DNA from: Phascolarctos cinereus | Lineage: Eukaryota; Chordata; Mammalia; Diprotodontia; Phascolarctidae | Direction: 5' to 3' | Length of the DNA: 64,000 nucleotides | Assembly: GCF_002099425.1 (NCBI RefSeq) | Contig: NW_018343972.1 | Coordinates: 1,625,501 to 1,689,500 of the forward strand | Shown: piece by piece, positions 30,995 through 41,125 of the stretch | Numbering within the stretch: position 1 is the stretch's first letter | How the letters are laid out: each line of letters begins with the position of its first letter | Notes under the pieces: generated by a model | Databases searched by the model: none | What the model was told of the DNA's origin: nothing | Seen by the model: only the letters and a program-made list of their open reading frames with translations | Position numbers and translations under genes: made by a program

Positions 30995-31107
30995 GCTGAG
31001 TTTGAAATCTGCCTCAGATACCTAACTGACTGACCCTGGCAAAGTCACAACCTTTCTCAGCCTCAGTTTCTTATCTGCAAAATGGGGATCTATTATTATT
31101 ATCTCCT
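30995..31107 (+). mobile_element. MIR fragment, plus strand
   Basis: GAGTTTGAAATCTGCCTCAG, then CTCAGCCTCAGTTTCTTATC and AAAATGGGGATCTATTATTA. It continues after the SINE at about 31227-31240. Confidence 0.65.
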
Positions 31108-31226
31108 GTTTTTCCCCCTTTTTGGAGACAATCAGGGTTAAGTGACTTGCCCAGGGTCACATAGTGTCAGAGGCTGGATTTGACTCAGGTCCAGTGTTTT
31201 ATCCACTGCACCACCTAGCTGCTCCT
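31108..31226 (-). mobile_element. Type A SINE, minus strand, nested in MIR
   Basis: CAGGGTTAAGTGACTTGCCC, then the head complement CACCACCTAGCTGCTCC. TATTATTATCTCCTG and TTATTGTTATTATCTC at the edges may be a target-site repeat. Confidence 0.75.
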
Positions 31227-31240
31227 GTTATTGTTATTAT

Positions 31241-31449
31241 CTCTTGCACATTTGCTTGTATCAGTTTTTGTCTTTTAATGGGAAACCGTTTTCATGCTTG
31301 ACTGGGAATTCATGGAGAAATCCAACTACCTGATCTTTCCTAGATCAAAGCTACGAGAAGATGGTTGTGATGAAGGGGATGGGAGGTAGGGGAGAACTGG
31401 AGAGAAAACACCAGCCCAGCTGGTTAGAGCACATATGAATGTATTCCCA
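31241..31449. other. Unassigned intergenic stretch
   Basis: Nothing recognised. Confidence 0.3.
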
Positions 31450-32010
31450 GAGATATCTGTAGGTGCTCATAGACTGTACTTTGCTCTGATTAGGCCATGC
31501 TTGGAATGTTGTCATCATTTCTGACTCTCACATTTTAGGAAGGACATTGGTGAGCTAGAGCCCAGCTACAAGTTGTGGTTAGGGTGGTGATGTGACTTGG
31601 AACTCTGCTCATAACATCTGGTTGAAGGAACTGGGACTTTTTTTTAGACTATACGAGAGAAGACTTAGCCAGCCAGGAACGATTGCTCTTTTCAGGTATT
31701 TGAAGGGTTCTAGAAGAGAAATCAGATTCCTTGTTCTGCTTGGCTCCACAGAACAGAACTAGGAGCAAGGGGGGCAAAGTCACAGAGAGGCAGATTAGGG
31801 GTTAATGTAAGAAAAGGCCATTTAACAATAAGCCATCCCAGAGTGGCATGGGCTGCCCTGCAAGGGACAGGCTTCCCTGTCATGGAAGGTCTTCAAGTGC
31901 AGACTGCATGACCACATGTCATAAAAGTCATTGAGGAGATTCCTGTTCACGTGTGGGTCGAACTCCATGGCCTCTGAGGTTCCTGCCAACCCTGAGATTC
32001 CTTGATCCAT
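31450..32010 (+). mobile_element. L3/CR1 LINE 3' end, plus strand
   Basis: It shows the order typical of these elements: CATTTTAGGAAGGACATTGG, GTTGAAGGAACTGGGA, TATTTGAAGGGTTCTAGAAG, AGAACTAGGAGCAAGG, GGCATGGGCTGCCCTG, TGGAAGGTCTTCAAGTGCAG, and the CCATGGCCTCTGAGGTTCCT end. Confidence 0.75.
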
Positions 32011-32189
32011 ATAGCAGTATATCTGGGCCAAGAGAAGATGGGTATAGAGGAAATGTTACCAGAGGAGAAAATTCCTTAGACAAGGAAGAGGAATAAGAAG
32101 GAAGGTAAAGGGAATGAATTATGGGCTTATATAGCAAAAACAAAACAAAACAAAACAAAAAACTATCTCCCACAGGCATTCTTGGTCAG
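32011..32189. other. Short unassigned stretch with an (AAAAC)n patch
   Basis: AAAAC repeats at 32137-32161; otherwise nothing recognised. Confidence 0.4.
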
Positions 32190-32655
32190 TCGTTCTATGC
32201 CCAATTCTATAGTTACCCAGACCTTCCCCTCTCTATCAAGCTATCATCCTACATCTCTCCTTTTCTCAATTAAACTACTTGAAAGAAACTGTCTCTACTT
32301 TTTCTCCTGTCACTCACTCCTCAACTCTTTGCAGACTTCATTACTCAAATAAAATAGCTCTCTCTAATCCATTAATCACCAAATCAAATCACAACAAGGG
32401 ATTTTTCCTCAGTCCTCATCCTTCTCAACATATCTCCTGCATTTGACACTGTTGACCACCCTCTCCTCCCAAGAGGGCACCACTCTCTTCTCTCTAGGCT
32501 TCTGTGACAACATTCTCTCTGGCCCTCCATCTACCTGTTTGGCCACTCTTTTCCCATTTTCTTTGCTAGTTCATCATCCATGTCATCCCCTATAAAAATG
32601 GGCATAAGCCAAGCTTCTGTCTGAGACCCTCTTCTCTTACCCTCTACATTCTTTT

Positions 32656-32815
32656 TCTTTTAAAAAAAACTTTTTTTTTTAGGTAATTGGGGTTAAGTGA
32701 CTTGCCCAGGGTCACATAGCTAGTAAGTGTCAAGTGTTTGGTCTGAGGCCGGATTTGAACTCAGGTCCTCCTGACTTCAGGGCCGGTGCTCTATCCACTG
32801 TGCCACCTAGCTGCC
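32656..32815 (-). mobile_element. Type A SINE, minus strand, nested in L2
   Basis: Left poly-T, AATTGGGGTTAAGTGACTTG, and the head complement CACCTAGCTGCCC. CCTCTACATTCTTTT (32641-32655) and CCTCTATATTCTTTT (32816-32830) are the target-site repeats, one mismatch. Confidence 0.9.
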
Positions 32816-33838
32816 CCTCTATATTCTTTTTTCTTGGTAACCAAATCAGCTTCCATGGGTTTAACTATTATTTCTATGCAGATGATTCACACCCTTCATA
32901 TCCAGCATCAGTATCTCTCCTGAGCTTCAGTCTTGCATCACCAATTGCCTATTGGATATTTCAGATTGGACCCTGCAGAGGCATCTCAAAGTTCCTTTGT
33001 TTTAAACTGAACTCATTATCTTTCCTTCACAACTTTTCCCTTTTCCAAAACTTTCCTATTTCTTTCCAAGGCACCATCCTCCCAGTCTCTCAGGTTCATA
33101 TCTTCAGCATCATCTTTGACTCCTCACTCTCTTCCATATATCTCACATATATCCAGTCAGTAGTCAAATATTGCTATTTCTCCCTCGGCATATAGCCCCT
33201 TCTCTCTACTCAGAGCTACCATCTTAGTTCAATTCAATTCAATTCACTTGAATTATTGCTATTGGCCCCCTTACTTCAGATCTCACCATTCCAGTCTATT
33301 CTTTACATTGTTGCCCAAGAGATGTTCCAAAAGTGCAAATCCGACCACATAACTCCCCTATTCAGTCAATTCCAGCATTTCTCTGTTGTCTTTTAAAGAA
33401 TAAAATAGAAACTCCTTTGCGTTGCTTTTAAAGCTCTTTACAACGTATCTCCAGACTATCTTTCCCGCCTTCCTGGATATTACTCTCCCTCTTGCTCTCT
33501 GACATCTAGCCAAAGTGACTTTCTCTTTGTTCTTCACATGTGATAACTGCACATCCCACCTCCTAGCCTTTACACTAGCCATGTCCCATGCCTGGAATTC
33601 AGTCGCTTCTCAACTTCACCTCATAGAATCCTTCTCTTCCTTCAAGTAAAGCTCAAGCACCACATTCTACACGAAGTCTTTCCTGATAACTTCCCAACTC
33701 CCTCCCCAATCACCACTTGTATTTAACCTCTTTATATTTCTTCTCTTTATTCTGGAAAAACTTATGTATATATTCAGTATTTTCCCTATTACAGTGTAAG
33801 TTCATTTTGAGTAGGGATCATTTCATTCATTGTATATA

Positions 33839-34383
33839 CAGTTCTTGCTTTATATAAGTGAACGGTTCAGAGTTCTACTAAAGAAATTTTATGCAATGAA
33901 AATTTTGCCGGCTGAAGTGAGAAAGGGGGGTTAGGGAGACAGGAAAGGGGCCTCATACCAGGAGGGAGGGAGCCTCGAACATGGTTCAAGATGTATAGAT
34001 GCCAAGGACAGAGAATCTGGAGCAGGGGCCAGCCACATGGGGGCCTGGCTGGAACTTAGACAAAGACCACCAGGAGGGGCGGACACAGAGTGGACAGACT
34101 GGCAGATGGGCAGAGTGAGGCAAAGGTCTCCTCTCTTGGCTCTGGAGTTCTCAGGCCAAGCATGACCTGGAGGTGGAGGTGGTAGTGGTCTTTCTGTGTC
34201 TGTTCCTCCACTTTCACTTAGAGATTTTTTTTTTTGGTTGTTTGGTGGGAAGTGAGAGGAGGAGGACAGTGAGAGCAAAGTACAGTAAAGTTAACACATG
34301 TTTATTTTTTGGAATGCAGATTTCTTTCAGAATTCTTTAAAAGTCAAATTTATGTAATGCAAATTTCTATAAAATGAGAACTG
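33839..34383. mobile_element. DNA transposon remnant (about 545 bp) inside L2
   Basis: The left end CAGTTCTTGCTTTATA pairs with the complement of the right end (CAGTTCTCATTTTATA), 13 of 16 positions. It interrupts an L2 whose sequence resumes directly afterwards. The GC-richer interior has no transposase I can recognise. The TA beside the left end fits the Tc1/mariner superfamily, but the class is an inference. Confidence 0.55.
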
Positions 34384-34455
34384 TCCCCAGCACCTAGCAA
34401 AGTACCTCTCAAGTAGCAGTCACTTAATAAATACTTATTTATTGACTGGCTGACT

Positions 34456-34674
34456 CACTGATGTATACTCAGAGCTGTAATTTAGCCCTGTAGGCAGCTG
34501 CCTAGGATGCAACAGCAAAGGAACGCAAAAGTGAACACTCACTACTAACATGTTTTATGAATAGAAACACTTCCAATGACAGAAAATTCTTCTTTTCACC
34601 TCTGGATATTTATTTTGAGACATCAAACATGTTATGTTGAAACCCCAAAGGCCTTAGTGAACAGCGGTCCACAG
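34456..34674. other. Unassigned intergenic stretch
   Basis: Nothing recognised. Confidence 0.3.
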
Positions 34675-34770
34675 TAGAGTGTAATTTCCTTGAGGTCAGG
34701 GACTGACTTTTATTTTGTTCTTGTTTCTTGAATGCCTAGCTTTGAGCCTTGCAAACAGTAGGTAAGGTAG
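34675..34770 (+). mobile_element. L2 3' terminus, plus strand
   Basis: GTGTAATTTCCTTGAGGTCA, then GGGACTGACTTTTATTTTG and GCAAACAGTAGGTAAGG. Confidence 0.55.
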
Positions 34771-34777
34771 GTAAGGG

Positions 34778-35030
34778 CAGCTAGGTAGCTCAGTGAATAG
34801 AGTGTTGAGCCTGGAGTCTTGAAGACTCATCTTCCTGAGTTCAAATCTGGCCTCAGATACTTCCTAGCTGTGTGACCCCTGGCTAAGTCACTTAACCCTG
34901 TTTGCCTCAGTTTCTTCATCTGTCAAATAAACTGAAGAAAAAAATAATAAGCCACTCCAGTATCTCTGCCAAGAAAGCCCTAAATGGAGTCACAAAAAGT
35001 CAGATATGACTGAAATGAAGGAACAAAAAT
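34778..35030 (+). mobile_element. Type B SINE, plus strand
   Basis: It has the head GGCAGCTAGGTAGCTCAGTG, TTTGCCTCAGTTTCTTCATC and tail CAAAAAGTCAGATATGACTG. Confidence 0.87.
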
Positions 35031-35084
35031 ATATGCTTAGTGGATTGGATTGGATTAGATGAAAAAATTGGTGATGGGCCCACT

Positions 35085-35595
35085 AGGAATATAACCCAAG
35101 GAAGTCAAAGATTTTTTGAAAAGTGTCAAATACACCAAAATATTTATAGCAAGACTTTTTACAATGGGAATGAAAGATGCTCATCAATTGGGGAATAGCT
35201 AAAAAAATTATGGTAAATGAATGTAATGGAATATTATTGTTCCATAAGAAACAACAGATGTGAAGAATACATGGAAGCAGAGAAAGACTCATGAACTGAT
35301 ACAAAGTGTAGCTAGCAGAATGATGCAAAACAGTATTTGCAATGATCACAATAATGTACACAGAAAGACAAAAACAGAACAAAACCTGAAACTGAACTTT
35401 GTGTAATTATATTGACCCAACTTGTCCCTGAAGGAGAGATAAGAAAATTTCCTTCCCTTCCTTCATTGCCAAGGTAAGGGATTATCATTTTGGAATATTA
35501 CACATACTGTCAAATTCAGTTAATGTGTTGTTTAGTAGTGCAGAATTGCTTTTCCCCCCCTCTTTTTTATTCTGTTCTATGTGGTCTGGCACATC
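35085..35595 (+). mobile_element. Older L1 3' end, plus strand
   Basis: The order is that of the L1 ORF2 C-terminus: ATATAACCCAAGGAAGTCAA, CAAAATATTTATAGCAAGAC, CATCAATTGGGGAATAGCTA, AATGGAATATTATTGTTCCA, then a diverged 3' UTR. It is more decayed than the L1s at 2160-3590 and 54138-55714. Confidence 0.7.
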
Positions 35596-35852
35596 TAGGG
35601 CAGCCAGATGGTAAAGTGGATAGAGTGACAGGTGTGGAGTCAGGAAAACTCATCTTCTTGAGGACAAATCCAACCTCAAACATATATTAGATGTGTGACC
35701 CTGGACAAGTCACTTAACCCTGTCTGCCTCAGTTTCTTCATTTGTAAAATGAGCTGGAGAAAGAAATGGCAAACCACTCTAGTATCTCTGCCCAGAAAAC
35801 CCCAAATGGGGTCATGAAGAGTTGGATATGACTGAAAAAAAATGACAATAAT
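35596..35852 (+). mobile_element. Type B SINE, plus strand, inside an L2 tail
   Basis: The head GGGCAGCCAGATGGTAAAGT leads to a tail GAAGAGTTGGATATGACTGA. GGTCTGGCACAT and GGTCTGGTACAT lie on the two sides (35583-35594 and 35857-35868). The right one continues as an L2 3' terminus to about 35905. Confidence 0.87.
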
Positions 35853-35905
35853 ATTAGGTCTGGTACATAAAAGACATTTAGGAAATGCCTTTTGATTGAT
35901 TGATT

Positions 35906-36064
35906 AAAGCAATGGCTCTTTGGGTAGTAGATGGGAGAAGGAAATATTTGGAAAGGAAGGTGATATAAAAATATTTTTTCCAGACCAAACCTGTGGTTTC
36001 CTTGTTATAAGACACTCTCAAGGAGAAATGGTACTCTACCAATGCATATTGGCATGTGATTTGT
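35906..36064. other. Short unassigned stretch
   Basis: Nothing recognised. Confidence 0.3.
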
Positions 36065-36195
36065 AGCTTTAGAGTCATAGAGAGAAAGAAGTTAAATGAC
36101 TTGTGCAGGGTTACAAAGCCATTATTTATCAGAGATGGGACTCAAATGCAGGTCTTTTGGACGCTGAGGCCAGTTCTTTATGCACCACGCCATGC
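36065..36195 (-). mobile_element. MIR fragment, minus strand
   Basis: GTTAAATGACTTGTGCAGGG, then GGACTCAAATGCAGGTCTTT and TGCACCACGCCATGC. Confidence 0.6.
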
Positions 36196-36949
36196 TTTCT
36201 CTCAAAGTAAGAGATAATCATCTATCCATATCTATCGGTCTTGTTAAAGTAGGGGTGGGGATGAGTAGGACACACAATCTTCAACCCCTACCTAGCGTGT
36301 ATCCAATTCTTTGTCCCACCCAGCACTGGGTATGCTCATATATTCATATACAGCTGTGGTCATATGATGGGCATTCTGCAACTCGAATGTGAGCCCTGGG
36401 ATGAGAGTATTCCTGGGCTATTTCAACTTCTTCCATCACAGAGTGGGATTGTTTTGAGCCTCCCTGTTGACCCATATCCTAAGACACAGAAATCAGGTCC
36501 CTGTGCCTGTTGATCCAGTGTGATGGTATGTGCTGATGTCTGCCTATACTCTTGGTGGTGGTGGTGGTGGGGTCCTCCACACACATAAATATCATATCAG
36601 ATTTATCCCTAATAACTGCAGAAATCTACATTTGCTTATTTCCAAGGACACAGGCTGAAGGTCATCTGGGCAATGTAGGCCAGGGCTCTCTCCATGGGCA
36701 ATGTCTGCTTCTATTCAGAGTTGGATGACCTCCCTCAAGCAGGCGGGGCAAATTCCCATGATGCCAAGTCATTAGGCAAGAACGAAAGGGCAATTACTCC
36801 CTGATCCCCAATCAGAAAAGTACAGATAAATGAGACATCCCCACAAGACCATTGAGGCTAGGTGACCCAGCTGTCTGCTAAATCAGCACCTAGAAGCAAG
36901 AGGACACTGTATGAAAGTCTTTAGGAAATGAAAGGTGGGATGGGAAACT
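36196..36949. other. Unassigned single-copy stretch with a (GGT)n patch
   Basis: GGT repeats lie at 36554-36570. No repeat family or exon recognised. Confidence 0.35.
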
Positions 36950-37070
36950 CCGTTTGCCTCAGTTTCTTCATCTATAAAATGAGCTGGAGAAGGAAATGAC
37001 AAACCACTCCAGTATCTTTACCAAGAAAACCCTAAACAGAGAGTCAGACATGACTGAATAACAACAATAG
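36950..37070 (+). mobile_element. Type B SINE 3' half
   Basis: It begins at GTTTGCCTCAGTTTCTTCAT and runs to GAGTCAGACATGACTGAATA plus ACAACAATAG. The tRNA-like head is absent. Confidence 0.8.
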
Positions 37071-37119
37071 CAAAGGATAATTTTGGGCAGATAATTCAGG
37101 CCCTTGGCTTTCAACAATG

Positions 37120-37365
37120 CATGTAACTAGAAACCAGTAGGATTGTGGAAAGAGAACTGCACTTGGAGTGAGAAGACTTGAGTGTGGGTCCTGACTCAGA
37201 CATCTTCGAGCTATTCCACCTTTGCCAAGTCACTTACCTCTCTGTGCTGTAGTTTTGTCATCTGTGAAGCAAGGATGTTAATTCTGATACTAGGTACCTC
37301 ATGTCTGGGGGTGAAGAAATTATGCTTGATAAGCCATAAAGTATGATATGTAATTATGAGTTAGC
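37120..37365 (+). mobile_element. MIR, plus strand
   Basis: GATTGTGGAAAGAGAACTGC, GCCAAGTCACTTACCTCTCT and AGTTTTGTCATCTGTGAAGC, with a decayed tail. Confidence 0.65.
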
Positions 37366-37492
37366 TGTTTGCCTCAGTTTCCTCATTTGTAAAATTAGTT
37401 GGAGAAGGAAATGGCAAACTACTCTAGTATCTGGGCCAAGAAAACCCCAAATGGGGTCATGAAGAGTTGGAACCGACTGAACAAAAACAAAT
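37366..37492 (+). mobile_element. Type B SINE 3' half
   Basis: It begins at GTTTGCCTCAGTTTCCTCAT and ends GAAGAGTTGGAACCGACTGA plus ACAAAAACAA. It starts at the same point of the SINE as the fragment at 36950. Confidence 0.82.
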
Positions 37493-37574
37493 TATGTCAA
37501 ACTGACCTAAGAACCTACCAAATCCAGATAAGAATCATTTAATTCACAGGGCTTGGGAAATTATCAGAGTATTG

Positions 37575-37845
37575 TCGAATTTTGATCTGGAAGGGACCTT
37601 AGAGATAATCTGATCCACTCCCCTCCCTCTTCACTGGAAAGCATCATACTATAGTGGAATGTTCTTTTGGGGATTCTAGAACCTGGATTTGAGTTCTAGC
37701 TCTGCAACATATCACCTATGAGGCAAATTGATCAAACTCTCTAAGCCTCAGTTTTGTTAGATTAGATGACCTCTAAGTTCCAAATCTATTCTGTTTTACA
37801 GATGAGGAAATTAAGACCAAGAGAGGGGCAGTGACATCCATTTTA
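37575..37845. mobile_element. MIR (plus) nested in MIR (minus)
   Basis: GATCTGGAAGGGACCTTAGA (37582 on) and TTTTACAGATGAGGAAATTA (37795 on) are the two halves of a reversed MIR. Between them, 37638-37794 reads as a forward MIR (ACCTGGATTTGAGTTCTAGC). Confidence 0.6.
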
Positions 37846-38165
37846 CAAGGATGAACTTCTTAAACCCAACAAACCTCTAAAGTAAAACTTGTTCCCAAAC
37901 TTTTTGGAGTTACTTGATTTGGGGGCAACCCCCCAAATTCTGTAGTACAGAAATGAAAAAGTTTTGTATGGCATATATTTATTTTAGAGATTAACTTTTT
38001 TTAAAAGAGTCTCCTGATAACTGGCAATACCCTGGTGTGTTGCAAAACCAGGATTGGGAAGGTTCCTTAGGGTTTCTACCCTAAGAAACAGCCAGCAGTC
38101 TCAAAAAAGAGTGGAAGCCAACCGGAGCCAACACCATTCATGGCTGGTTTGGGGGAATAGGTTAG
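37846..38165. other. Unassigned single-copy stretch
   Basis: Nothing recognised. Confidence 0.3.
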
Positions 38166-38332
38166 CAGGGGTTGTTAACCAGGGGTCTGTGACCTTGTTC
38201 AATATAATTGGTTTCCTTTGTCATTCCATGTAGTTTATTTTATGCATTTAAAAACATTCTGAGACAGGGTCCATAGGCTTCACCAGGCTGCCAGAAGGGC
38301 TCCATGACACACGAAAAGTCAAGAACTCCAGG
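38166..38332 (-). mobile_element. hAT-like MITE, same family as 47263-47457
   Basis: The left end CAGGGGTTGTTAACC matches the terminus of the 47263 element (CAAGGGTTCTTAACC) at 13 of 15 positions. Internally ATAATTGGTTTCCTTTG is the complement of its CAAAGGAAACCAATTAT, so it lies in the opposite orientation. It does not code. Confidence 0.65.
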
Positions 38333-38919
38333 GTTAGGGTGGTTAGTATGGCTCCACTTATGGACTGTGGGCATTTCCTGGCATCCAAAAGCTTAAGCTG
38401 AGGATTTCAAAGGCATGAAGGGCATCTTCTGAGGAGTCATTGGCAACATTTGGTCATGGGTGAGCCATTTGGTCCTTGGGAAATGAAGTCATTTCCTTTT
38501 CTACATGGATAATTATAGGGCCTTCCTCCTGCCCCATCCACCTGCTTCTGGTTCAGTCTCCCTGAGGGATTGCTCAGCCCAGTGACATTGGAGCATTCAA
38601 AAGAGGGGCCATGGCCCTGCAGGCGTTTTCCATGATCATTTCCCCCCCTTTTTGTCCAGTTGTTTCTGAGGAGGAAGCCAGAGTCCAGCCCCAAAAGGCC
38701 TTGATAAAAGAATCAGATCTTCCTGGCCCCCCAACTTCGGTTCAGGGCCTATATTTTCTAGCACCTTTTCTCCCCACCTAGCTAGAAAGGAACTGGCTTA
38801 GTGATTCTGTGAGCGTCACCTGCCAAAAATGGAGCCCAGAATTGAGGTTCAGGGCCTGACAGGTGGGGGAACCAGAGGGTGGAGCAGAAGAGGGATTGGC
38901 TTTGGTAGTTAGGGTTGTG
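38333..38919. other. Single-copy stretch
   Basis: No repeat recognised over about 0.6 kb. An 85-codon open frame on the minus strand (38437-38694) has no family features. Confidence 0.35.
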
Positions 38920-39020
38920 TCCCAGTTCAGATACTTGTTAGTTGTATGATATGAGGCAAGTTTGGTCTCTCAGAACATCAGTTTCTTCCTCTGTAAAATT
39001 AGGCAAGACTATAATAGGAT
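38920..39020 (+). mobile_element. MIR fragment, plus strand
   Basis: CCCAGTTCAGATACTTGTTA, then CATCAGTTTCTTCCTCTGTA. Confidence 0.5.
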
Positions 39021-39469
39021 TTTTGAGCTGCCTCAGGTAGGAGGTGGAATTAATAGTACCCATGAAGATGTGGTATTAGAGTATCATACCATATTGTTTT
39101 AAATATATGATGTTTACAATTTACTATTTATAATTTATTGTAATTATTGTATATATAATGTAATTATTATAATTTATATATAATATATACAAACTATTAC
39201 AATTTGCAGTTTACAATTTACTATTATGAAAACATTTTGTTAACAAATTATTTCAGGCAAATGGAGGGAGTCACTTTAAAACATTTGGGGTAGGTTATAA
39301 AGGATTTATTTTTGGAAGTTGGGAAACAGTAGGTATAAAAAAAGTCTCATCCTTAAATTGGGAGTTTCTTCTAGTTAATATGTTTCAAAAATGTATTCTT
39401 GCCCAGCAGTCTTAAGAGAAGTATACAAATGTGGAGGAAGGAGAGATTATGACTTATGTGTAAATTGGA
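39021..39469. other. AT-rich intergenic stretch
   Basis: 39095-39230 is TTTATAATT-type low-complexity sequence. The rest is unassigned. Confidence 0.4.
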
Positions 39470-39690
39470 ATTGTGATTTTACTGATAGAATTCCCAGAGT
39501 AGGGGATTCCCTCTACCAATACAGATTCATAGCTGCTACTCAAATCCATCGAATTGCATGGGTACACTGAGAGGTTAAGTGATTCATCCAAGGTCTCCCT
39601 GCAGGAGTCTGGGGCAGAAACTGAACCCAGATCTTCTAAGGCTGAGACAAGCTCTCTAGCCACTAAACCACAGCTGCCTTTTGTACACAA
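39470..39690 (-). mobile_element. MIR-derived SINE (type D), minus strand
   Basis: GGAATTGTGATTTTACTGAT, GATTCCCTCTACCAATACAG, then GAGAGGTTAAGTGATTCATC and CCACAGCTGCC. Confidence 0.6.
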
Positions 39691-39711
39691 GGTCAATGAC
39701 ATTTAGTCAAT

Positions 39712-40275
39712 CAGTCCAACATTTATTAAGTGCCTACTACTGGCACTGTGCTGAACATGGGGTATGCAAAGAAAAGCAAAAGATATTTCTTGCTTTCAAG
39801 GAGCTCATTGTCTAATGAGGGAGATAATACTCAAACAACTATATACAAATAAGCTATATACAAATTAACTTGGAGATAACTAACAAAATGAAAGCACTAG
39901 AATTATGGGAAGTATCCAGAAAGTCTGCCTATAGAAGAAGGGAGTGGATTCCAGGCATGAAGTAAAAATGCCCTGAGTCTGGAGATGGACTGTCTTGTTC
40001 CAGGAACAGCAAGGAGCCCAGGGTCACTGGATCTCAAAGTATCTGAGGGGTGGAGGAGGTTTACGGTGTAAGAACACGTGAAAGATAGGAGGAGGGCAGA
40101 TTATAAAGGGCTTTGATAAACAAAGGATTTTAGATTTGATCCTGAAATGATAAGAGCCACTGTTATTTATTTAGTGTGAGGATGACATGGTCAGACCTGA
40201 GCTTTAGAAAGGTTACTTTGGTGGCTGAATGGAGGGTACCCTGGAGTGGGAAGAGAATTGTGGCTGGTATACTCT
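39712..40275 (-). mobile_element. L2 3' end and adjacent body, minus strand
   Basis: From the left: CATTTATTAAGTGCCTACTA (reversed L2 tail), CAAGGAGCTCATTGTCTAAT, CCAGGAACAGCAAGGAGCCC, then GATGACATGGTCAGACCTGA and GGTTACTTTGGTGGCTGAAT. It ends about 0.65 kb before the ADRB3 5' UTR. Confidence 0.72.
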
Positions 40276-40929
40276 TGCAAACAGTGCTAAATCCTAATAT
40301 AAATGTAACCATTTCCAAATACAACCAGAAACTTCTCCCTAGGAGTGCAGGAGGAAAAGAGAGAATAGAAAAACGTTTTTCTTTTTCTTTTTCTTTTTTT
40401 TTAAGTAAAAAGGATGAGAAAGAAAAACCAATAAGCAAAGCCTCATGTTGCTTCACCTTTGAAATGCTGTTCAGAATAGAGGCCTGATAGAGGAGAAAGG
40501 GTGACAACCCTCTCCTCTATCTAAATTAAAGAACCCCAGAGAGGGTCATCCAAATAAACCAGAGGTTACTGGAGATTCTTGGGCCTGATTTATCCCTTGA
40601 CTTCTTTCTTAGGAAGGAAAGTCTCCTCACTAAGATTCTGGTTCTTTCTTTACCTCTTTCCTGATGAGAGGGATTCCAAATTTCCCCCTGGAGCTCAAGC
40701 CTTTGCTGGTATATGGAAGCAGCACAAAGTTGGGGTTGGAAAGGGAACAGGATAGACAAATATAGGGTCAATTACTCCAGATTTGGCAAACGCAAAAAAA
40801 GCAAGCATCCATCCTTCCTCCTCCTCTTTGTCTCGTCCCCTCTCTCTCATCTCCCCTTTTCTCCCTCCCTATCTCCACCCCTCTATTCCCCTCCTGGGAG
40901 TACTGGCTGCTGCCCCTTTAAGGGCTGCC
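40276..40929. promoter_or_regulatory. ADRB3 upstream region, no interspersed repeat recognised
   Basis: This 0.65-kb stretch leads into the GC-rich ADRB3 5' UTR. It contains a T-rich patch (40375-40400) and a pyrimidine-rich patch (40810-40900). I see no clear TATA box at a fixed distance from a start site. Promoter activity is inferred only from position. Confidence 0.4.
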
Positions 40930-41125
40930 ACTCCTCCCAGAAGTGGTGGCACCCGGGGGGGTGGGGTTGGGGGGGGGAAGGCCGAGAGCGTTCCTGGACC
41001 CAGTCAGGCGGGGAAGATGGCTCAGGCCCGGGGAGCCGCTCCCACGCCCTGCCACCTCCTCCCCTGAGCTGGGTGAACCCGGCAATCCCCTCTCCCTCTT
41101 TCCCTCCCCTGTGCCTCAGTCGGGG
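40930..41125 (+). promoter_or_regulatory. ADRB3: ADRB3 5' UTR / proximal promoter
   Basis: This segment resembles the human ADRB3 sequence just upstream of its ATG as I remember it: CCACTCCTCCCAGAAGTGGT, then GGCACC, a G-rich run, GAAGATGGCTCAGGC, CTCCCCTGAGC and GGGGATGGCTCC. The transcription start is not visible; in human it lies within about 200 bp of the ATG. The stretch is GC-rich and contains one upstream ORF (41017-41067). Confidence 0.6.
41017..41067 (+). promoter_or_regulatory. Upstream ORF in the ADRB3 5' UTR (16 codons)
   Basis: ATG at 41017 has A at -3 and G at +4, a strong start context. The frame encodes [16 protein letters not shown] and stops at TGA 41065-41067, 58 bases before the main ATG. 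It is in a different frame from the receptor. As I recall, human ADRB3 has a uORF of the same length at the same place. It could lower translation of the receptor, as the uORF peptide of ADRB2 does; that role is inference here. Confidence 0.55.

Larger units (their letters stand above)
32190..34455 (+). mobile_element. Long L2 copy (RT region to 3' end), split by a SINE and a DNA transposon
   Basis: This is the longest L2 piece in the window. 32400-33200 covers the RT region, with FNYYFYADDSHPSYPASVSL at about 32860-32920, a degenerate YADD-bearing motif. 33220-33840 carries the downstream ORF and 3' UTR (CATGCCTGGAATTCAGTCGC). It resumes after the insertion with CCCAGCACCTAGCAAAGTAC and ATAAATACTTATTTATTGAC. 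Many stops make it a fossil. Confidence 0.78.

Noticed and set aside
40943-41125. In-frame 61-codon extension upstream of the ADRB3 ATG
   Set aside because: No ATG is present in that stretch (it begins at GTG) and the sequence resembles the human 5' UTR; the ATG at 41126 begins exactly as in human.
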